This document shows, in pieces, positions 28,843 through 38,231 of a stretch of 64,000 nucleotides of DNA (the first letter of the stretch is position 1; the number at the start of each line of letters is the position of its first letter). The notes under the pieces were generated by a model. The model was given only the letters and a program-made list of their open reading frames with translations, was not told where the DNA came from and did no database searches. The stretch covers positions 1 to 64,000 of the forward strand of contig NZ_JAUSBA010000026.1 of NCBI RefSeq assembly GCF_030652235.1, in the 5' to 3' direction. A program made the position numbers and the translations under genes. This DNA comes from Cypionkella sp. Lineage in GTDB: Bacteria; Pseudomonadota; Alphaproteobacteria; Rhodobacterales; Rhodobacteraceae.

Positions 28843-29454
28843 ATGACACTTCTGCAGGCAATGAAAAATCAGATCGAACATATAGCCCCGGCGGGTTCCT
28901 ATGTCGCTTTGCGGGTTGGATTCTCATTTCCTGAGGAAGAGATGAACAATCTGCCTGGCATCTGGGTGGAGTTTTACACAACCCATGGCTTAGTTGTGCA
29001 GGATCCGGCGATGCGCTGGGTGTATGGCAATGTCGGTGGTATTCGGTTCTCGGAAATGATCGCGACCGATCCGCATCAGGTGCGTGCCCATGCTGCAGTT
29101 TTCGGCTTGGGCCATGGCGCTGCGGTGTCGGTGATGACGCCACGGGACAAGGGCCGGCGCAGCTACGGGCTGTTTTTCCGCGATGACCGCGACTTTGAAG
29201 ATGCCGAGATGGAGGATCTGCTGCGAATCATGCAGCATCTGCACGCGGGCCCGGAGGATGAGAAAAGCCTCACAAATGCCGAGATTGAGGCGTTGAAACT
29301 GCAATCTGAAGGCTTGCGGCTGAAACAAATTGCAGCGCAGCTTGGAATTTCGGAAAGTGCTGTGAAAGCCCGGCTGAACAACGTTAAGCGAAAATTGGGC
29401 GCGCGAACACAATCCCAAGCGGCTTCGATCGCCGCCGCGCGGCGGATTCTTTAA
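28843..29454 (+). CDS. LuxR-type quorum-sensing regulator
   Basis: 203 residues. The N-terminal autoinducer domain has IWVEFYTTHGLVVQDPAMRW, the same Trp/Tyr/Asp-Pro/Trp pattern as its divergent neighbour. The C-terminal GerE-type HTH reads LTNAEIEALKLQSEGLRLKQ and IAAQLGISESAVKARLNN. It is followed after 129 nt by a luxI gene, so it is most likely the cognate receptor. It is somewhat shorter than TraR or LuxR. The divergent interval of about 100 nt contains both promoters. Confidence 0.9.
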   Translation: MTLLQAMKNQIEHIAPAGSYVALRVGFSFPEEEMNNLPGIWVEFYTTHGLVVQDPAMRWVYGNVGGIRFSEMIATDPHQVRAHAAVFGLGHGAAVSVMTPRDKGRRSYGLFFRDDRDFEDAEMEDLLRIMQHLHAGPEDEKSLTNAEIEALKLQSEGLRLKQIAAQLGISESAVKARLNNVKRKLGARTQSQAASIAAARRIL

Positions 29455-29583
29455 GCGCCGCTGATAATCCAGCAAATTTTAACTATTCCGACAGTCGCGT
29501 AAAATCTGTGGACTGTAGGTAAATACAACTTCCGGGGTATTGTCGCTTTATCAGAAACGATTCAGCATGTTTAGGAGTATCCT

Positions 29584-30258
29584 ATGGACAATATCCGGTT
29601 CGATTTTTCCGATTTCCATCGTTACGGTTCGGCATTTTACGACTTTTTGGCGTTGCGCAAACAGGTGTTTGTCGATCAGCTTGGCTGGGATGTGCCACAT
29701 AATGCCAAGGTCGAAATGGACCAGTATGACACACCGATGGCGCATTACTCGCTGGTTTTAAGACACGGCCAGGTTGTAGGTGGCGCGCGCGCCATGGCCA
29801 CGACCGCAACTTGGGGGGCGCATACCTATATGCTGCGCGATGCCTATTCCGGCAAGCTGCCGCATATCCCGTCGCATGTGATGTCGGTGGAAATTGCGAC
29901 GCCGCATGTCTGGGAATGTACGCGGTTGGTGATCTCGGATGCGCTTACCACGGCGGCAGAGCGCAGCGAATGTTTGACCCTGATTGTGGATGGTTTGGTC
30001 GAAATCACCCGCGCTGAGGGCGGTGAGGAGTTGATTTGTTTGTCGTCACTGACCCTGATGCGGGCTTTGCGCCAGATTGGCTACGAGGTGTCGCGGCTGG
30101 GGGACACTTACCGCAATGATGAGGACGGGCGGCAATATGCAGTGCTAAGGATGCCGGCCGAATTCTCGCGGGCGCGGCAGTTGCGGGTGGCTCCGATCCC
30201 GTTCCCGAGCCATCGGTTGCGCGCAGAGCCGAGCTTCTTGCAGGGGGCGACAGCTTAG
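29584..30258 (+). CDS. Acyl-homoserine-lactone synthase (LuxI family)
   Basis: 224 residues. Conserved positions are ALRKQVFVDQLGWDVP with following EMDQYDT, VVGGARAM, and ECTRLVIS, corresponding to the R-F-W-E-D-R-R set of LuxI enzymes. It makes an acyl-homoserine lactone from S-adenosylmethionine and acyl-ACP/CoA; the acyl chain cannot be read from sequence. It starts after AGGAGTATCCT. No classic CTGTCC-type lux box is obvious in the 129 nt upstream. Confidence 0.93.
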   Translation: MDNIRFDFSDFHRYGSAFYDFLALRKQVFVDQLGWDVPHNAKVEMDQYDTPMAHYSLVLRHGQVVGGARAMATTATWGAHTYMLRDAYSGKLPHIPSHVMSVEIATPHVWECTRLVISDALTTAAERSECLTLIVDGLVEITRAEGGEELICLSSLTLMRALRQIGYEVSRLGDTYRNDEDGRQYAVLRMPAEFSRARQLRVAPIPFPSHRLRAEPSFLQGATA

Positions 30259-30289
30259 GCCATGCTGGGAATGATGAAAAGGAACCCCT

Positions 30290-30490
30290 ATGCCGTTGTT
30301 ATTGCTGGTTTTGCTGGTGTCAGTGTTTGTCTATGCGTGGGCAGCACGCCGCAACTCCACCCTGACGCGCGACTGCCGCTGGCGTTTGGATCGCCGGGCA
30401 GGCCCCAGCAGCTATCACTGCGCCGCCTGTGGCGCGGTCTGTGATCCAGGGGCGGGCCGCGGGCCAAGGCAATGTTTGCGGGTGGCGTGA
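30290..30490 (+). CDS. Small membrane protein with cysteine motif
   Basis: 66 residues. An N-terminal transmembrane helix (MPLLLLVLLVSVFVYAWAAR) precedes STLTRDCRWRLDR and YHCAACGAVC, a pattern I recall from short Rhodobacteraceae proteins with CxxCG-like zinc-ribbon tails. AAAAGGAA before the ATG supports translation. A competing frame from 30262 lacks these features. Function unknown. It starts 31 nt after luxI. Confidence 0.6.
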   Translation: MPLLLLVLLVSVFVYAWAARRNSTLTRDCRWRLDRRAGPSSYHCAACGAVCDPGAGRGPRQCLRVA

Positions 30491-30532
30491 GCCCGGGAGA
30501 TTTGGTGTGCTGACACAATTTGGGAGAAAGCG

Positions 30533-31402
30533 ATGAAACCAGACCAGCCAGACCATGTTGGCCCCGCCGATGCACAGGCACGCAAAGCGGTGAAGCCGGT
30601 GATCTGCTACCCGGTCTCGGGCCTACCGCGGCCAGATCTGACGCCCTATCTTGCCGCAAGGGCTGGGTGGAGCAGGGTGGCCGAAGTGCTGGTGCCCGCA
30701 CGCGAGGCGCGGTGTTTTGACGTGCCCGCCGGGCATTTCTTTCGCATCACCAGCGTGGAAGGCCCGCAGGTCGGCGATCTCAATCTGTGGAACGCAGCTG
30801 ATCTGACAGAGCGGTTTTTCTCGGGCAAAACCCGAGCCTTGCATGGCACGCATCTGTCGGCGGGTGATCGGATGTGGTCGGCGCTGCCTTATTTGCGCGA
30901 GATGGCTTTGATCACCGAAGATACGCTTGATTGGTATGGCTTTGACGGCTTTGGCGGCAGCGTACATGATGTGATCGGCACCCGCTGCGACCCCTACACC
31001 AGCAATCTTTTGTCCGGCGGGCAGTATCATCATTGCTGCCATTCCAACCTGACGCGGGCACTGGCCGCGCGCACGGGTTTGCCGCTGTGGCAGGCCGAGG
31101 CGCATGTGCATGACGTGCTGAACGTGTTCATGTGTACCGGCTTCACCCGCGACACTGGGCAGTATTTCATGAAGGCCAGCCCCGTGCGGCCGGGGGATTT
31201 CATCGAGTTCTTTGCCGCGATGGATTTGATTGGTGGCTTGTCGGCTTGCCCCGGCGGCGATTGCTCTTCGGAACATTCCTCGGATCAGGCGGCGTGTTTT
31301 CCGTTGCTGGTTGAGGTGTTTAAGCCTTTGGCCTTGCCCGAAGGCTGGCATCCGGCACTGGCGAACGGCTATGACCGCAGCCACGGCATAGGTGTGGTGT
31401 AA
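30533..31402 (+). CDS. DUF1989 (urea carboxylase-associated) family protein
   Basis: 289 residues. Blocks EARCFDVPAGHFFRITSVEG, VGDLNLWNA, HLSAGDRMWSALPYLREM, DVIGTRCDPYT and FMKASPVRPGDFIEFFAAMD belong to the DUF1989 family, small beta-rich proteins often next to urea carboxylase or aminomethyl transferase genes. Three cysteine/histidine-rich sites (HHCCHSNL, CPGGDCSS) may bind metal. No urea genes are adjacent, so the role here is open. The next segment is a dispersed repeat. Confidence 0.85.
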   Translation: MKPDQPDHVGPADAQARKAVKPVICYPVSGLPRPDLTPYLAARAGWSRVAEVLVPAREARCFDVPAGHFFRITSVEGPQVGDLNLWNAADLTERFFSGKTRALHGTHLSAGDRMWSALPYLREMALITEDTLDWYGFDGFGGSVHDVIGTRCDPYTSNLLSGGQYHHCCHSNLTRALAARTGLPLWQAEAHVHDVLNVFMCTGFTRDTGQYFMKASPVRPGDFIEFFAAMDLIGGLSACPGGDCSSEHSSDQAACFPLLVEVFKPLALPEGWHPALANGYDRSHGIGVV

Positions 31403-31405
31403 GTC

Positions 31406-31460
31406 GGGGGGCTTGCGCCCCCCAAACCCCCTGACGCTATTTCCGCGCAAAGGATGATGC
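31406..31460 (+). repeat. Dispersed repeat: GGGGGG hairpin plus CTATTTCCGCGCAAAGGATG core
   Basis: Stem GGGGGGC-TTGC-GCCCCCC-like, then AAACCCCCTGACGCTATTT and CGCGCAAAGGATG. Same order as 16231-16285. It lies just after the DUF1989 gene, between convergent genes, where it may serve as transcript end or processing site. Confidence 0.6.
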
Positions 31461-31471
31461 TTGGAGCAAGC

Positions 31472-32446
31472 CTAGCAATACCGCTCCACTGCCAGCAGTT
31501 GCTGATCGCCGTAGCGGTCGCCCGCAGCAAAGCCGGGGGGCAGGATGCGGTCGATTTCGGCGTGATCTTCGGCGGTGAAGGTGATCTCGGTGGCTTGTGC
31601 CCATTGGCCAAGGTTTTCCGCCTTGCGGGTGCCGGGGATCGGGATCAGATGCTCGCCTTTCGCTAAAATCCAAGCCAGAGCCGTGGCGGCGGTGGTCCAG
31701 CCGCGCGTGGCACAGAAGGTGCGGAAGATATTGATCGCATTGGTATTTTCACTGAAGTTCGGTTCGGTGAAGCGGGGGTTCTGGCCCCGAAACCCGTCGG
31801 TGGGTTTGGCGAGCGCGATGTCGCCCAACATGCCGCGTGCCAGCGGCGAGAACGGGATAAATGCCACGCCAAGCGCTTTGCAGGCTTGGATCATGCCCAG
31901 TTCGGGCTGGCGGCTCCACAGTGAATATTCGTTTTGCACCGCCCTGCAGGGATGGATTTTGTGGGCGGCGCGCAAGGTGTCGGGGGCGATTTCGGACATG
32001 CCGTAGCCACCAATCTTGCCCTCTTCGATCAGGCGTGACAGTGTGCCTACCACCTCGGCCAAGGGGCGGGCGTGTTCGCGGCGGTGGATGTAGAACAATT
32101 CGACGTGGTCGCGGTTCAGCCGCTTCAGCGAGGCTTCCAACTCGGCGCGCAGATGGCGTTCCGAATTGTCGATGCGGCGCGGCGGGCCTGCGACAAAGCT
32201 GGCTTTGGTCGCGATGGTGACATTCGGGCGGCGCGTGGTCAGCCATTTGCCGATGATGGTTTCCGAAACTCCCATGCCGTAGATATTGGCGGTATCAATA
32301 AAATCAATACCTTGGTCTAGCATCGCATCAAGGCAATGCAGACTTTCGGCCTCATGGGTATCGCCGAAAATGCCACCGAAGGACATCGCGCCTAAGCCTA
32401 TGGCAGATACATTTGGGCCGTTTTGGCCAAGTTTGCGGGTCTTCAT
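31472..32446 (-). CDS. Aldo/keto reductase
   Basis: 324 residues. NADPH-dependent TIM-barrel oxidoreductase: start MKTRKLGQNGPNVSAIGLG, catalytic Asp/Tyr in FIDTANIYGMGVSE, Lys in IATKASF, His in ELFYIHRRE, and the NADPH-binding ILAKGEHLIPIPGTRK. Substrate unknown. The start at MKTRK follows GGAGACG; a start 27 nt upstream is less likely. It lies 50 nt from the SHMT-like gene on the same strand and may share transcription with it. Confidence 0.93.
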   Translation of the reverse strand: MKTRKLGQNGPNVSAIGLGAMSFGGIFGDTHEAESLHCLDAMLDQGIDFIDTANIYGMGVSETIIGKWLTTRRPNVTIATKASFVAGPPRRIDNSERHLRAELEASLKRLNRDHVELFYIHRREHARPLAEVVGTLSRLIEEGKIGGYGMSEIAPDTLRAAHKIHPCRAVQNEYSLWSRQPELGMIQACKALGVAFIPFSPLARGMLGDIALAKPTDGFRGQNPRFTEPNFSENTNAINIFRTFCATRGWTTAATALAWILAKGEHLIPIPGTRKAENLGQWAQATEITFTAEDHAEIDRILPPGFAAGDRYGDQQLLAVERYC

Positions 32447-32496
32447 GGGCGTCTCCTGCTGAAGGGGTCGCAATAGACGCCCACGAATCGGTTAGG

Positions 32497-33816
32497 TCAA
32501 GGGTGCAAGTAGTGCAGGCCTTGGAAACCTTGCCGCAGTGCAGCAGTGCGCGGGCCGAGCGTTTCGGGTGCGTTCGAGCGCAGGGCTTCGGCGATCAGGG
32601 CAGCAAGCGCCGGGGCGTCATTCGGGGTGACGCCGCGCCGCACCATCTCTGGCGTGCCGATGCGCAAGCCATTGAGGTCATTCGGAACCTCGGCGATCGG
32701 CAGGCCGATACCGCAGGCGAGGAAACCGGCTTTGCGCAGGGTCTTCGAGGCGGTCTGGCCACCGCCAAAGCCCGCAGCTTCAATGGCAAATTGGTGGCTT
32801 TGGGTGCCGCCCTTACCTGCGGCAAAGATCGGCAGGCCGAGGGCGCTGAGTTCTTGCGCCAAAGCCTGCGCCAGATCAACCATTGCTTGCGCATAGGCCG
32901 CGCCAAAGTCGCGCCAATCCAGCAGCGACAGCGCCAAAGCGGCAGATTTGGCGGCATCAAAGTTCGCGGTCATGCCGGGGTAGGCGATATGGTCCAGCCG
33001 TTCGGCAATCGTGGCATCATTGGTCACAATCAGGCCGCCCGCCGGGCCCCCAAGCGATTTATAGGTGCTCATCGTCATCAGATGCGCACCTTGGCTCAAC
33101 GGATTGGCCCAAAGCCCGCCCGCGATGATGCCGCATTGGTGAGCGGCGTCAAACAGCACTTTGGCTTCGACCTCATCGGCAATCGCACGAATTTCAACGA
33201 CCGGATGCGGGAACAGATTGAGGCTGCCACCGACGGTGATCAGCTTGGGTTTGACGCGATGGGCGAGGCTGCGAAGGTCTTCAAGATCAATGGTATAGCC
33301 GTCGGCATTGACTGGGGCGGGATAGGTGATCAGGCCGTAAAGACCCGCGCATCCAGCGGCGTGATGGGTAACATGGCCGCCGATGGTTGCGGGGGGTGCT
33401 ATGATCACATCGCCAGGTTTGGTCAGCGCCATGAAGCCATACAAGTTGGCCAAAGCGCCCGAGCCGACACGAATTTCGGCATATTTGGCTTGGAAAATCT
33501 CGGCGGCAAGTTCGGCGGCGATGACCTCGATTTCCTCAATCGCCTCTAACCCCATTTCGTATTTATCGCCCGGATAGCCCAAGGACGGGCGGCTGCCGAG
33601 ACCCCGCGACAGGGTGGCTTCGGCGCGGGGATTCATGATGTTGGTGGCGGGATTGAGGTTGAAGCAATCGCGGTCGTGGATTTGGGCATTGGCTTGGATC
33701 AGCGCTTCGATGCGGTTTGCAACCTGCGCTGACGGCGCGCCGGCATCAGAGGCAAGGCGTTGGATCAGGCTTTCACAGGCGGCGGGAACCCAATGGCGGC
33801 GGGTAAGATGGGGCAT
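32497..33816 (-). CDS. Serine hydroxymethyltransferase-like PLP enzyme
   Basis: 439 residues. The SHMT fold is clear: GSRPSLGYPGDKYEMGLEAI, GSGALANLYGFMAL, FDAAHQCGIIAGG and the PLP lysine in MSTYKSLGGPAGGLI. The sequence departs from housekeeping GlyA (extra N-terminal segment, altered tail), so it may act on another amino acid such as an alpha-methyl amino acid or threonine-type substrate. A LysR regulator diverges 121 nt away, suggesting substrate-induced expression. I assign no symbol because the housekeeping role is doubtful. Confidence 0.8.
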   Translation of the reverse strand: MPHLTRRHWVPAACESLIQRLASDAGAPSAQVANRIEALIQANAQIHDRDCFNLNPATNIMNPRAEATLSRGLGSRPSLGYPGDKYEMGLEAIEEIEVIAAELAAEIFQAKYAEIRVGSGALANLYGFMALTKPGDVIIAPPATIGGHVTHHAAGCAGLYGLITYPAPVNADGYTIDLEDLRSLAHRVKPKLITVGGSLNLFPHPVVEIRAIADEVEAKVLFDAAHQCGIIAGGLWANPLSQGAHLMTMSTYKSLGGPAGGLIVTNDATIAERLDHIAYPGMTANFDAAKSAALALSLLDWRDFGAAYAQAMVDLAQALAQELSALGLPIFAAGKGGTQSHQFAIEAAGFGGGQTASKTLRKAGFLACGIGLPIAEVPNDLNGLRIGTPEMVRRGVTPNDAPALAALIAEALRSNAPETLGPRTAALRQGFQGLHYLHP

Positions 33817-33937
33817 GGCGATCTCCTTTTATCAGAGCAAACCAGAGCGGGGGCTTGCGGGCAAATCAGAATTGCGGAAAACTAGGGTTAGAAAAACTAT
33901 GGTATAAAAAAACTAAGCGCAGAAAAATTGAGGTAAC

Positions 33938-34816
33938 ATGGCTGTTGCTCCGCCGCGCCCAAAAGATCTGGCCCTGTCTGCGTTGCGCGCCTTTGAGGCG
34001 GCGGCGCGGCTAGGTAGTTTTGCGTTGGCCGCTGCCGAATTGGGGGTGACGGCGGGGGCAGTGACAGCGCATGTGAAGGCACTGGAGGCGGCGTTGGGAT
34101 CGCCGTTGTTTCAACGTGCTGGGCGCGGCGTGGTGTTGACAGCGGCAGGGGCGCGGGCGTTGCCCGAGTTCACATTGGCCTTTGATGCGCTGGGGGCGGC
34201 AGTGCAGGTTCTGCGCGCCGAAGCAGCGCCCCGCGTGGTGCATATCGCGACTTTGCCGTCGATTGCGCAGCTTTGGCTGTCACCGCGTTTACCTGCTTTG
34301 CGCGCGGCGGCCCCCGAGATTGAAATCTCGATCACCGCGATGGAGGTCCCGCCGAACCTGAAGCGTTTGCCCTATGATCTGAGCCTGTTTTACGGTGAGG
34401 GTGATCAGATTATCGCGCCGGATGTTATTTTTCCTGTGTGTTCCCCGTCACTTGCGGAAAAGTTGCAGCGGCCCGAGGATTTGGCAGCAGTGACCTGCCT
34501 GACCGACGCCAGTTGGGCGCAGGATTGGCAAATCTGGGCAGATGCCGCAATGTCGGGGGTAAGTTTCACCCCACGTGGGCCGATGTTTTCGCTCTATGCG
34601 CTGGCGGTGGAGGAGGCTGCGGGCGGCGCGGGCGTGCTGATGGCGCATCAGGCTTTGGTCGCCTCGCATCTGGCGGCAGGGGCCTTGGTGGCACCGTTTG
34701 CGCAAAAGGTGACGTTGCCGGGCGGTTTGCGGTTGTGGTCGGCCCGGCCGATGCGGCCGGGCTGTGCCGTGCAGCGCGCGGCGCGGTTTTTGCAACTGGC
34801 AGGGGCGCGGGTCTAG
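33938..34816 (+). CDS. LysR family regulator
   Basis: 292 residues. N-terminal [41 protein letters not shown] and [12 protein letters not shown], with a C-terminal substrate domain of GcvA type ([20 protein letters not shown]). It probably controls the divergent SHMT-like gene. The 121-nt interval has three AAAACTA repeats at 15-16-nt steps (33878-33915) that could be operator sites. It overlaps the convergent deoD by 4 nt. Confidence 0.9.
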   Translation: MAVAPPRPKDLALSALRAFEAAARLGSFALAAAELGVTAGAVTAHVKALEAALGSPLFQRAGRGVVLTAAGARALPEFTLAFDALGAAVQVLRAEAAPRVVHIATLPSIAQLWLSPRLPALRAAAPEIEISITAMEVPPNLKRLPYDLSLFYGEGDQIIAPDVIFPVCSPSLAEKLQRPEDLAAVTCLTDASWAQDWQIWADAAMSGVSFTPRGPMFSLYALAVEEAAGGAGVLMAHQALVASHLAAGALVAPFAQKVTLPGGLRLWSARPMRPGCAVQRAARFLQLAGARV

Positions 34817-35517
34817 GCGAAAGCGGCTTCCAGAGCCACTTCGACCATGGCACCGAAACTGGTTTCGCGCTGGTCAGCGGGCAGGGCTTCATGGGTCAGG
34901 ATATGGTCGGAAATCGTCAGCACGGCGAGGGCACGGCGGTTGTAGCGGGCGGCGAGCATGTAAAGCTCGGCGGCCTCCATCTCGACGCAAAGCGTGCCGT
35001 GGCGCTGCAACTGATCCGACAAATCCTGCCGTTCATCATAGAAGGTGTCGGAGGAAAAAATTCCGCCGACATGCACTGGGACGCCAATTTTCAGCGCGGC
35101 TTTATGGGCGGCGGACAGCAGGGCAAAATCGGCGCAGGGGGCGAAATTCAACTCGCGGAACAGGCTTTGCGACGGGCTGCCGCAGGTGCTGGCGGTCTGC
35201 GCCAGAACCACGTCGCGGAGCTTGACATGCGTCTGCAACGCGCCTGCAGAGCCGATGCGGATCAGGGTTTGCGCGCCATAATCTTTCATCAATTCATTGG
35301 CATAGATCGACAGCGACGGCATCCCCATCCCCGAGCCGTGGATGGTGACCCGGTGGCCGTGCCATGTGCCGGTATAGCCCAGCATACCGCGCACCTCGTT
35401 CACCAAAACCGGGTTTTCAAGGTATTTCTGTGCCGCCCAACGGGCGCGGTAGGGGTCGCCCGGCAAAAGCACGGTTTCGGCAATCTCGCCTGGCTTGGCA
35501 CCGATATGAAAGGTCAT
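34813..35517 (-). CDS. deoD: Purine nucleoside phosphorylase
   Basis: 234 residues, hexameric DeoD type. Conserved [20 protein letters not shown] at the N-terminus, [36 protein letters not shown] and a late [19 protein letters not shown]. It cleaves purine nucleosides with phosphate. The start at MTFHIG removes a 60-codon non-homologous leader. It is a single gene, convergent with the LysR regulator. Confidence 0.95.
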   Translation of the reverse strand: MTFHIGAKPGEIAETVLLPGDPYRARWAAQKYLENPVLVNEVRGMLGYTGTWHGHRVTIHGSGMGMPSLSIYANELMKDYGAQTLIRIGSAGALQTHVKLRDVVLAQTASTCGSPSQSLFRELNFAPCADFALLSAAHKAALKIGVPVHVGGIFSSDTFYDERQDLSDQLQRHGTLCVEMEAAELYMLAARYNRRALAVLTISDHILTHEALPADQRETSFGAMVEVALEAAFA

Positions 35518-35585
35518 CGCATTCTCCGTTTTTGGCGAAGCTATGACGTTTTGCGGGGCAGGGGAAGCCTTGGGCCAGGGTAGAC

Positions 35586-35936
35586 TTAGATCAATCCGGC
35601 CGTGAAGCTGGATTTGTTGAGGCAAAATTCGGCATCCGCGGGTTGCGCCAGCGCACCACGCTCCAGCACTTTGCCGCAATTCTTGCGGTCTTTGCACTGG
35701 CCGCAGGTGTGCAGCAATTCGTGGTAGCGGTCGTGATCAGCGCGGACCTGCGCTTCGGTCAGCCCAAAAATCTGCGCCATCGCCACAACGCGGTCGGGCA
35801 CATCCTGCGGCATCCGTACGAAAGCCTCGATCTGATCGCGGGTCATGCCCAGATCGTCCAAATCGCGTTGGTCAAGCTGTGCGATCTGTTTCAGATCTTG
35901 CCAGCGGTGCTTCAGTGCCTTGATCCGGTCAAACAT
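35586..35936 (-). CDS. DUF6455-like cysteine-containing protein
   Basis: 116 residues. An N-terminal DUF1127-like stretch ([20 protein letters not shown]) is joined to a C-terminal cysteine group [19 protein letters not shown] and [10 protein letters not shown]. The CxxC...C...C set suggests iron-sulfur or zinc. Family function unknown. Start at the ATG 8 nt after AGGAG; the ATG at 35942 is too near that site. It lies between deoD and ecm as its own unit. Confidence 0.7.
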   Translation of the reverse strand: MFDRIKALKHRWQDLKQIAQLDQRDLDDLGMTRDQIEAFVRMPQDVPDRVVAMAQIFGLTEAQVRADHDRYHELLHTCGQCKDRKNCGKVLERGALAQPADAEFCLNKSSFTAGLI

Positions 35937-36026
35937 GGGCATCTCCTGTGTTGTTCAAGAGATGCCATGGATGGGCTGGGGCGGATTTGATCTAGCGCAA
36001 GTCCTTCGCGGATTGACGACATTTCG

Positions 36027-38000
36027 TCATTCAGCCGCCAGTGTGGTTTTGTCGACCAGACCGACGATATCAAGCATGATGCGGTTTAACTCGAAGTCTT
36101 TCGGGGTGTAGACGGCGGCAACGCCCATGGTACGGAGGGCTTTTGCGTCGTCCTCGGGGATGATGCCGCCGACGATCAGCGGAATGCCCGACAGGCCCGC
36201 TTCGCGCATTTTCGCAAGGGTGTCGCGGATCAGGGGAATGTGACTGCCCGAGAGGATCGACAGGCCGATGACATGGGCGTTTTGTTCGACAGCGGCGGCA
36301 ACGATTTCGGCGGGAGTCAGGCGTATGCCTTCGTAATGGATGTCCATGCCGCAATCGCGGGCGCGGGCGGCGATTTGCTCGGCGCCGTTGGAATGGCCGT
36401 CAAGCCCCGGTTTTCCCATGAGAAATTTCAAGGGCCGCCCGAGTTTGGCCGCGAGGATTTGCACCGCTTCGCGGATCGGCTCCAACCCTTCGGTGCGGTT
36501 AGAGGGGTTGCGGGACACCCCGGTCGGCGCGCGGTATTCGCCGAAAGCCGCCCGCACCATCAGGCCCCATTCGCCGGTGGTGGCCCCGGCCTTTGCGGCG
36601 GCGATGGAGGCGGGCATGATGTTGATGCCGGAGGCTGCGGCGGCGCGCAAGGCGGTGAGGGCGGTTTGCACGGCGGCCTCATCGCGGGTTTCGCGCCATG
36701 CGGTCAGGCGTTCAATCTGATCAGCTTCGGCTTTCGGGTCCGACAGCATGATCGCGCCATCGCCAGCGGTCAGCGGGCTGGGGGTGGTCTCGACCCAACG
36801 GTTGACGCCGACCACTGTGGTTTCTTTGCTTTCAATTTTAGCGATGCGCTCGGCGTTCGCCTCGACCAAGCGGCCCTTCATATAGTCGATCGCAGCGACA
36901 GCGCCGCCCATCGCGTCGATCTGTGCCAGTTCCGCCCGCGCGCCGTCTTTCAGCGCCGTGACCTTGCGGTCAATCGCCGGGTTGCCGTCGAACAGATCGT
37001 CGTATTCCAGCAAGTCGGTTTCATAGGCGAGGATTTGCTGCATCCGCAAAGACCATTGCTGATCCCAAGGCCGCGGCAAGCCCAAAGCCTCGTTCCAGGC
37101 GGGCAGTTGCACGGCGCGGGCGCGGGCGTTTTTCGACAGGGTCACGGCCAGCATTTCGATCAGGATGCGGTAGACGTTGTTTTCCGGCTGCTGCTCGGTC
37201 AGGCCCAAAGAATTGACCTGAACGCCATAGCGGAAGCGGCGATATTTGGCCTCGGTGATGCCGTAGCGGGTCAGGCAAATCTCATCCCAGAGGTCCACGA
37301 AGGCGCGCATCTTGCACAGCTCGGTCACAAAGCGGATGCCAGCGTTGACAAAAAACGATATTCTGCCGACCATATTGGGGAAATCAGCCGATGATACTTT
37401 ACCTTTCAGATCATCCAGCACGGCACAGGCGGTGGCCAGCGCAAAAGCCAGTTCCTGTTCCGGCGTCGCCCCCGCTTCCTGCAAATGATAGGAACAGACG
37501 TTCATCGGATTCCACTTTGGCAGGTGCTTTTGGGTGTAGGCCGCGACATCGGTGATCATCCGCAGGCTGGGTTTCGGCGGCGCAATATAAGTGCCGCGCG
37601 ACAGATATTCCTTGATGATGTCGTTCTGCACGGTGCCTTGCAGGGCGGTCACATCGGCGCCCTGTTCTTCGGCGACGGCGATGTAAAGCGCCAGCAGCCA
37701 CGGCGCAGTCGCGTTGATCGTCATCGACGTATTCATCTGCTCCAAGGGGATATCCTTGAACAAGGCCCGCATGTCGCCCAGATGGTTGACCGGCACACCG
37801 ACTTTGCCGACCTCACCCCGCGCCAATTCATGATCAGAATCGTAGCCGGTTTGGGTGGGCAGATCGAAGGCCACCGACAGCCCGGTCTGGCCTTTCGCGA
37901 GATTGCTGCGATAGAGCGCGTTTGAGGCCGCGGCGGTGGAATGCCCGGCATAGGTGCGGAACAACCACGGGGTTTCTTTGCTGGATGCTGGCGTCGCCAT
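36027..38000 (-). CDS. ecm: Ethylmalonyl-CoA mutase
   Basis: 657 residues. B12-dependent radical mutase converting ethylmalonyl-CoA to methylsuccinyl-CoA. The N-terminal barrel carries the Rhodobacter Ecm block PWLFRTYAGHSTAAASNALY, NLAKGQTGLSVAFDLPTQTG and QMNTSMTINATAPW. The C-terminal cobalamin domain has the base-off histidine in MGKPGLDGHSNGAEQI and LSILSGSH. Overall likeness is to Ecm rather than methylmalonyl-CoA mutase. It diverges from the acyltransferase and ccr, 232 nt away, completing the ethylmalonyl-CoA pair. Confidence 0.93.
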   Translation of the reverse strand: MATPASSKETPWLFRTYAGHSTAAASNALYRSNLAKGQTGLSVAFDLPTQTGYDSDHELARGEVGKVGVPVNHLGDMRALFKDIPLEQMNTSMTINATAPWLLALYIAVAEEQGADVTALQGTVQNDIIKEYLSRGTYIAPPKPSLRMITDVAAYTQKHLPKWNPMNVCSYHLQEAGATPEQELAFALATACAVLDDLKGKVSSADFPNMVGRISFFVNAGIRFVTELCKMRAFVDLWDEICLTRYGITEAKYRRFRYGVQVNSLGLTEQQPENNVYRILIEMLAVTLSKNARARAVQLPAWNEALGLPRPWDQQWSLRMQQILAYETDLLEYDDLFDGNPAIDRKVTALKDGARAELAQIDAMGGAVAAIDYMKGRLVEANAERIAKIESKETTVVGVNRWVETTPSPLTAGDGAIMLSDPKAEADQIERLTAWRETRDEAAVQTALTALRAAAASGINIMPASIAAAKAGATTGEWGLMVRAAFGEYRAPTGVSRNPSNRTEGLEPIREAVQILAAKLGRPLKFLMGKPGLDGHSNGAEQIAARARDCGMDIHYEGIRLTPAEIVAAAVEQNAHVIGLSILSGSHIPLIRDTLAKMREAGLSGIPLIVGGIIPEDDAKALRTMGVAAVYTPKDFELNRIMLDIVGLVDKTTLAAE

Positions 38001-38030
38001 CTCGGCCTCCTGAAGCGTATCGGCAATATT

Positions 38031-38068
38031 CTTGCGTCAGTGCAGCACTAAGCGCAATTTAACGCAAG
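38031..38068. promoter_or_regulatory. TTGCGT/ACGCAA dyad upstream of ecm
   Basis: Inverted repeat CTTGCGT (38031-38037) / ACGCAAG (38062-38068), with a further AGCGCAATTT between. The similar TTGCGCA occurs upstream of ccr. It lies 30-70 nt from the ecm start. A role for an ScfR/RamB-type short-chain acyl-CoA regulator is possible but inferred. Confidence 0.35.
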
Positions 38069-38231
38069 TGTCAATTCGCTGCGTTGCGGCGTAGGATGGG
38101 AATTGAGGTGTCACAAACATGACGGCCCTTATCATTGTACAAACGCGGTGCGGTTCTGGCAAACCGCAGCCCGTGCCATCCAGCCAAAGACGACGCTTTT
38201 CAAGACGGCGGCGGGCTGCCAATATTGCGGG

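Noticed and set aside
29455-29583. lux box upstream of luxI
   Set aside because: I looked for a CTGTCC-type inverted repeat; only scattered CTGT words occur, too weak to call.
30262-30444. Alternative 60-codon frame beginning at 30262
   Set aside because: It lacks a ribosome site and conserved features, while the frame at 30290 has both a ribosome site and a cysteine motif.
32413-33549. 378-codon plus-strand frame opposite the SHMT-like gene
   Set aside because: No family features; the minus-strand PLP enzyme explains the region.
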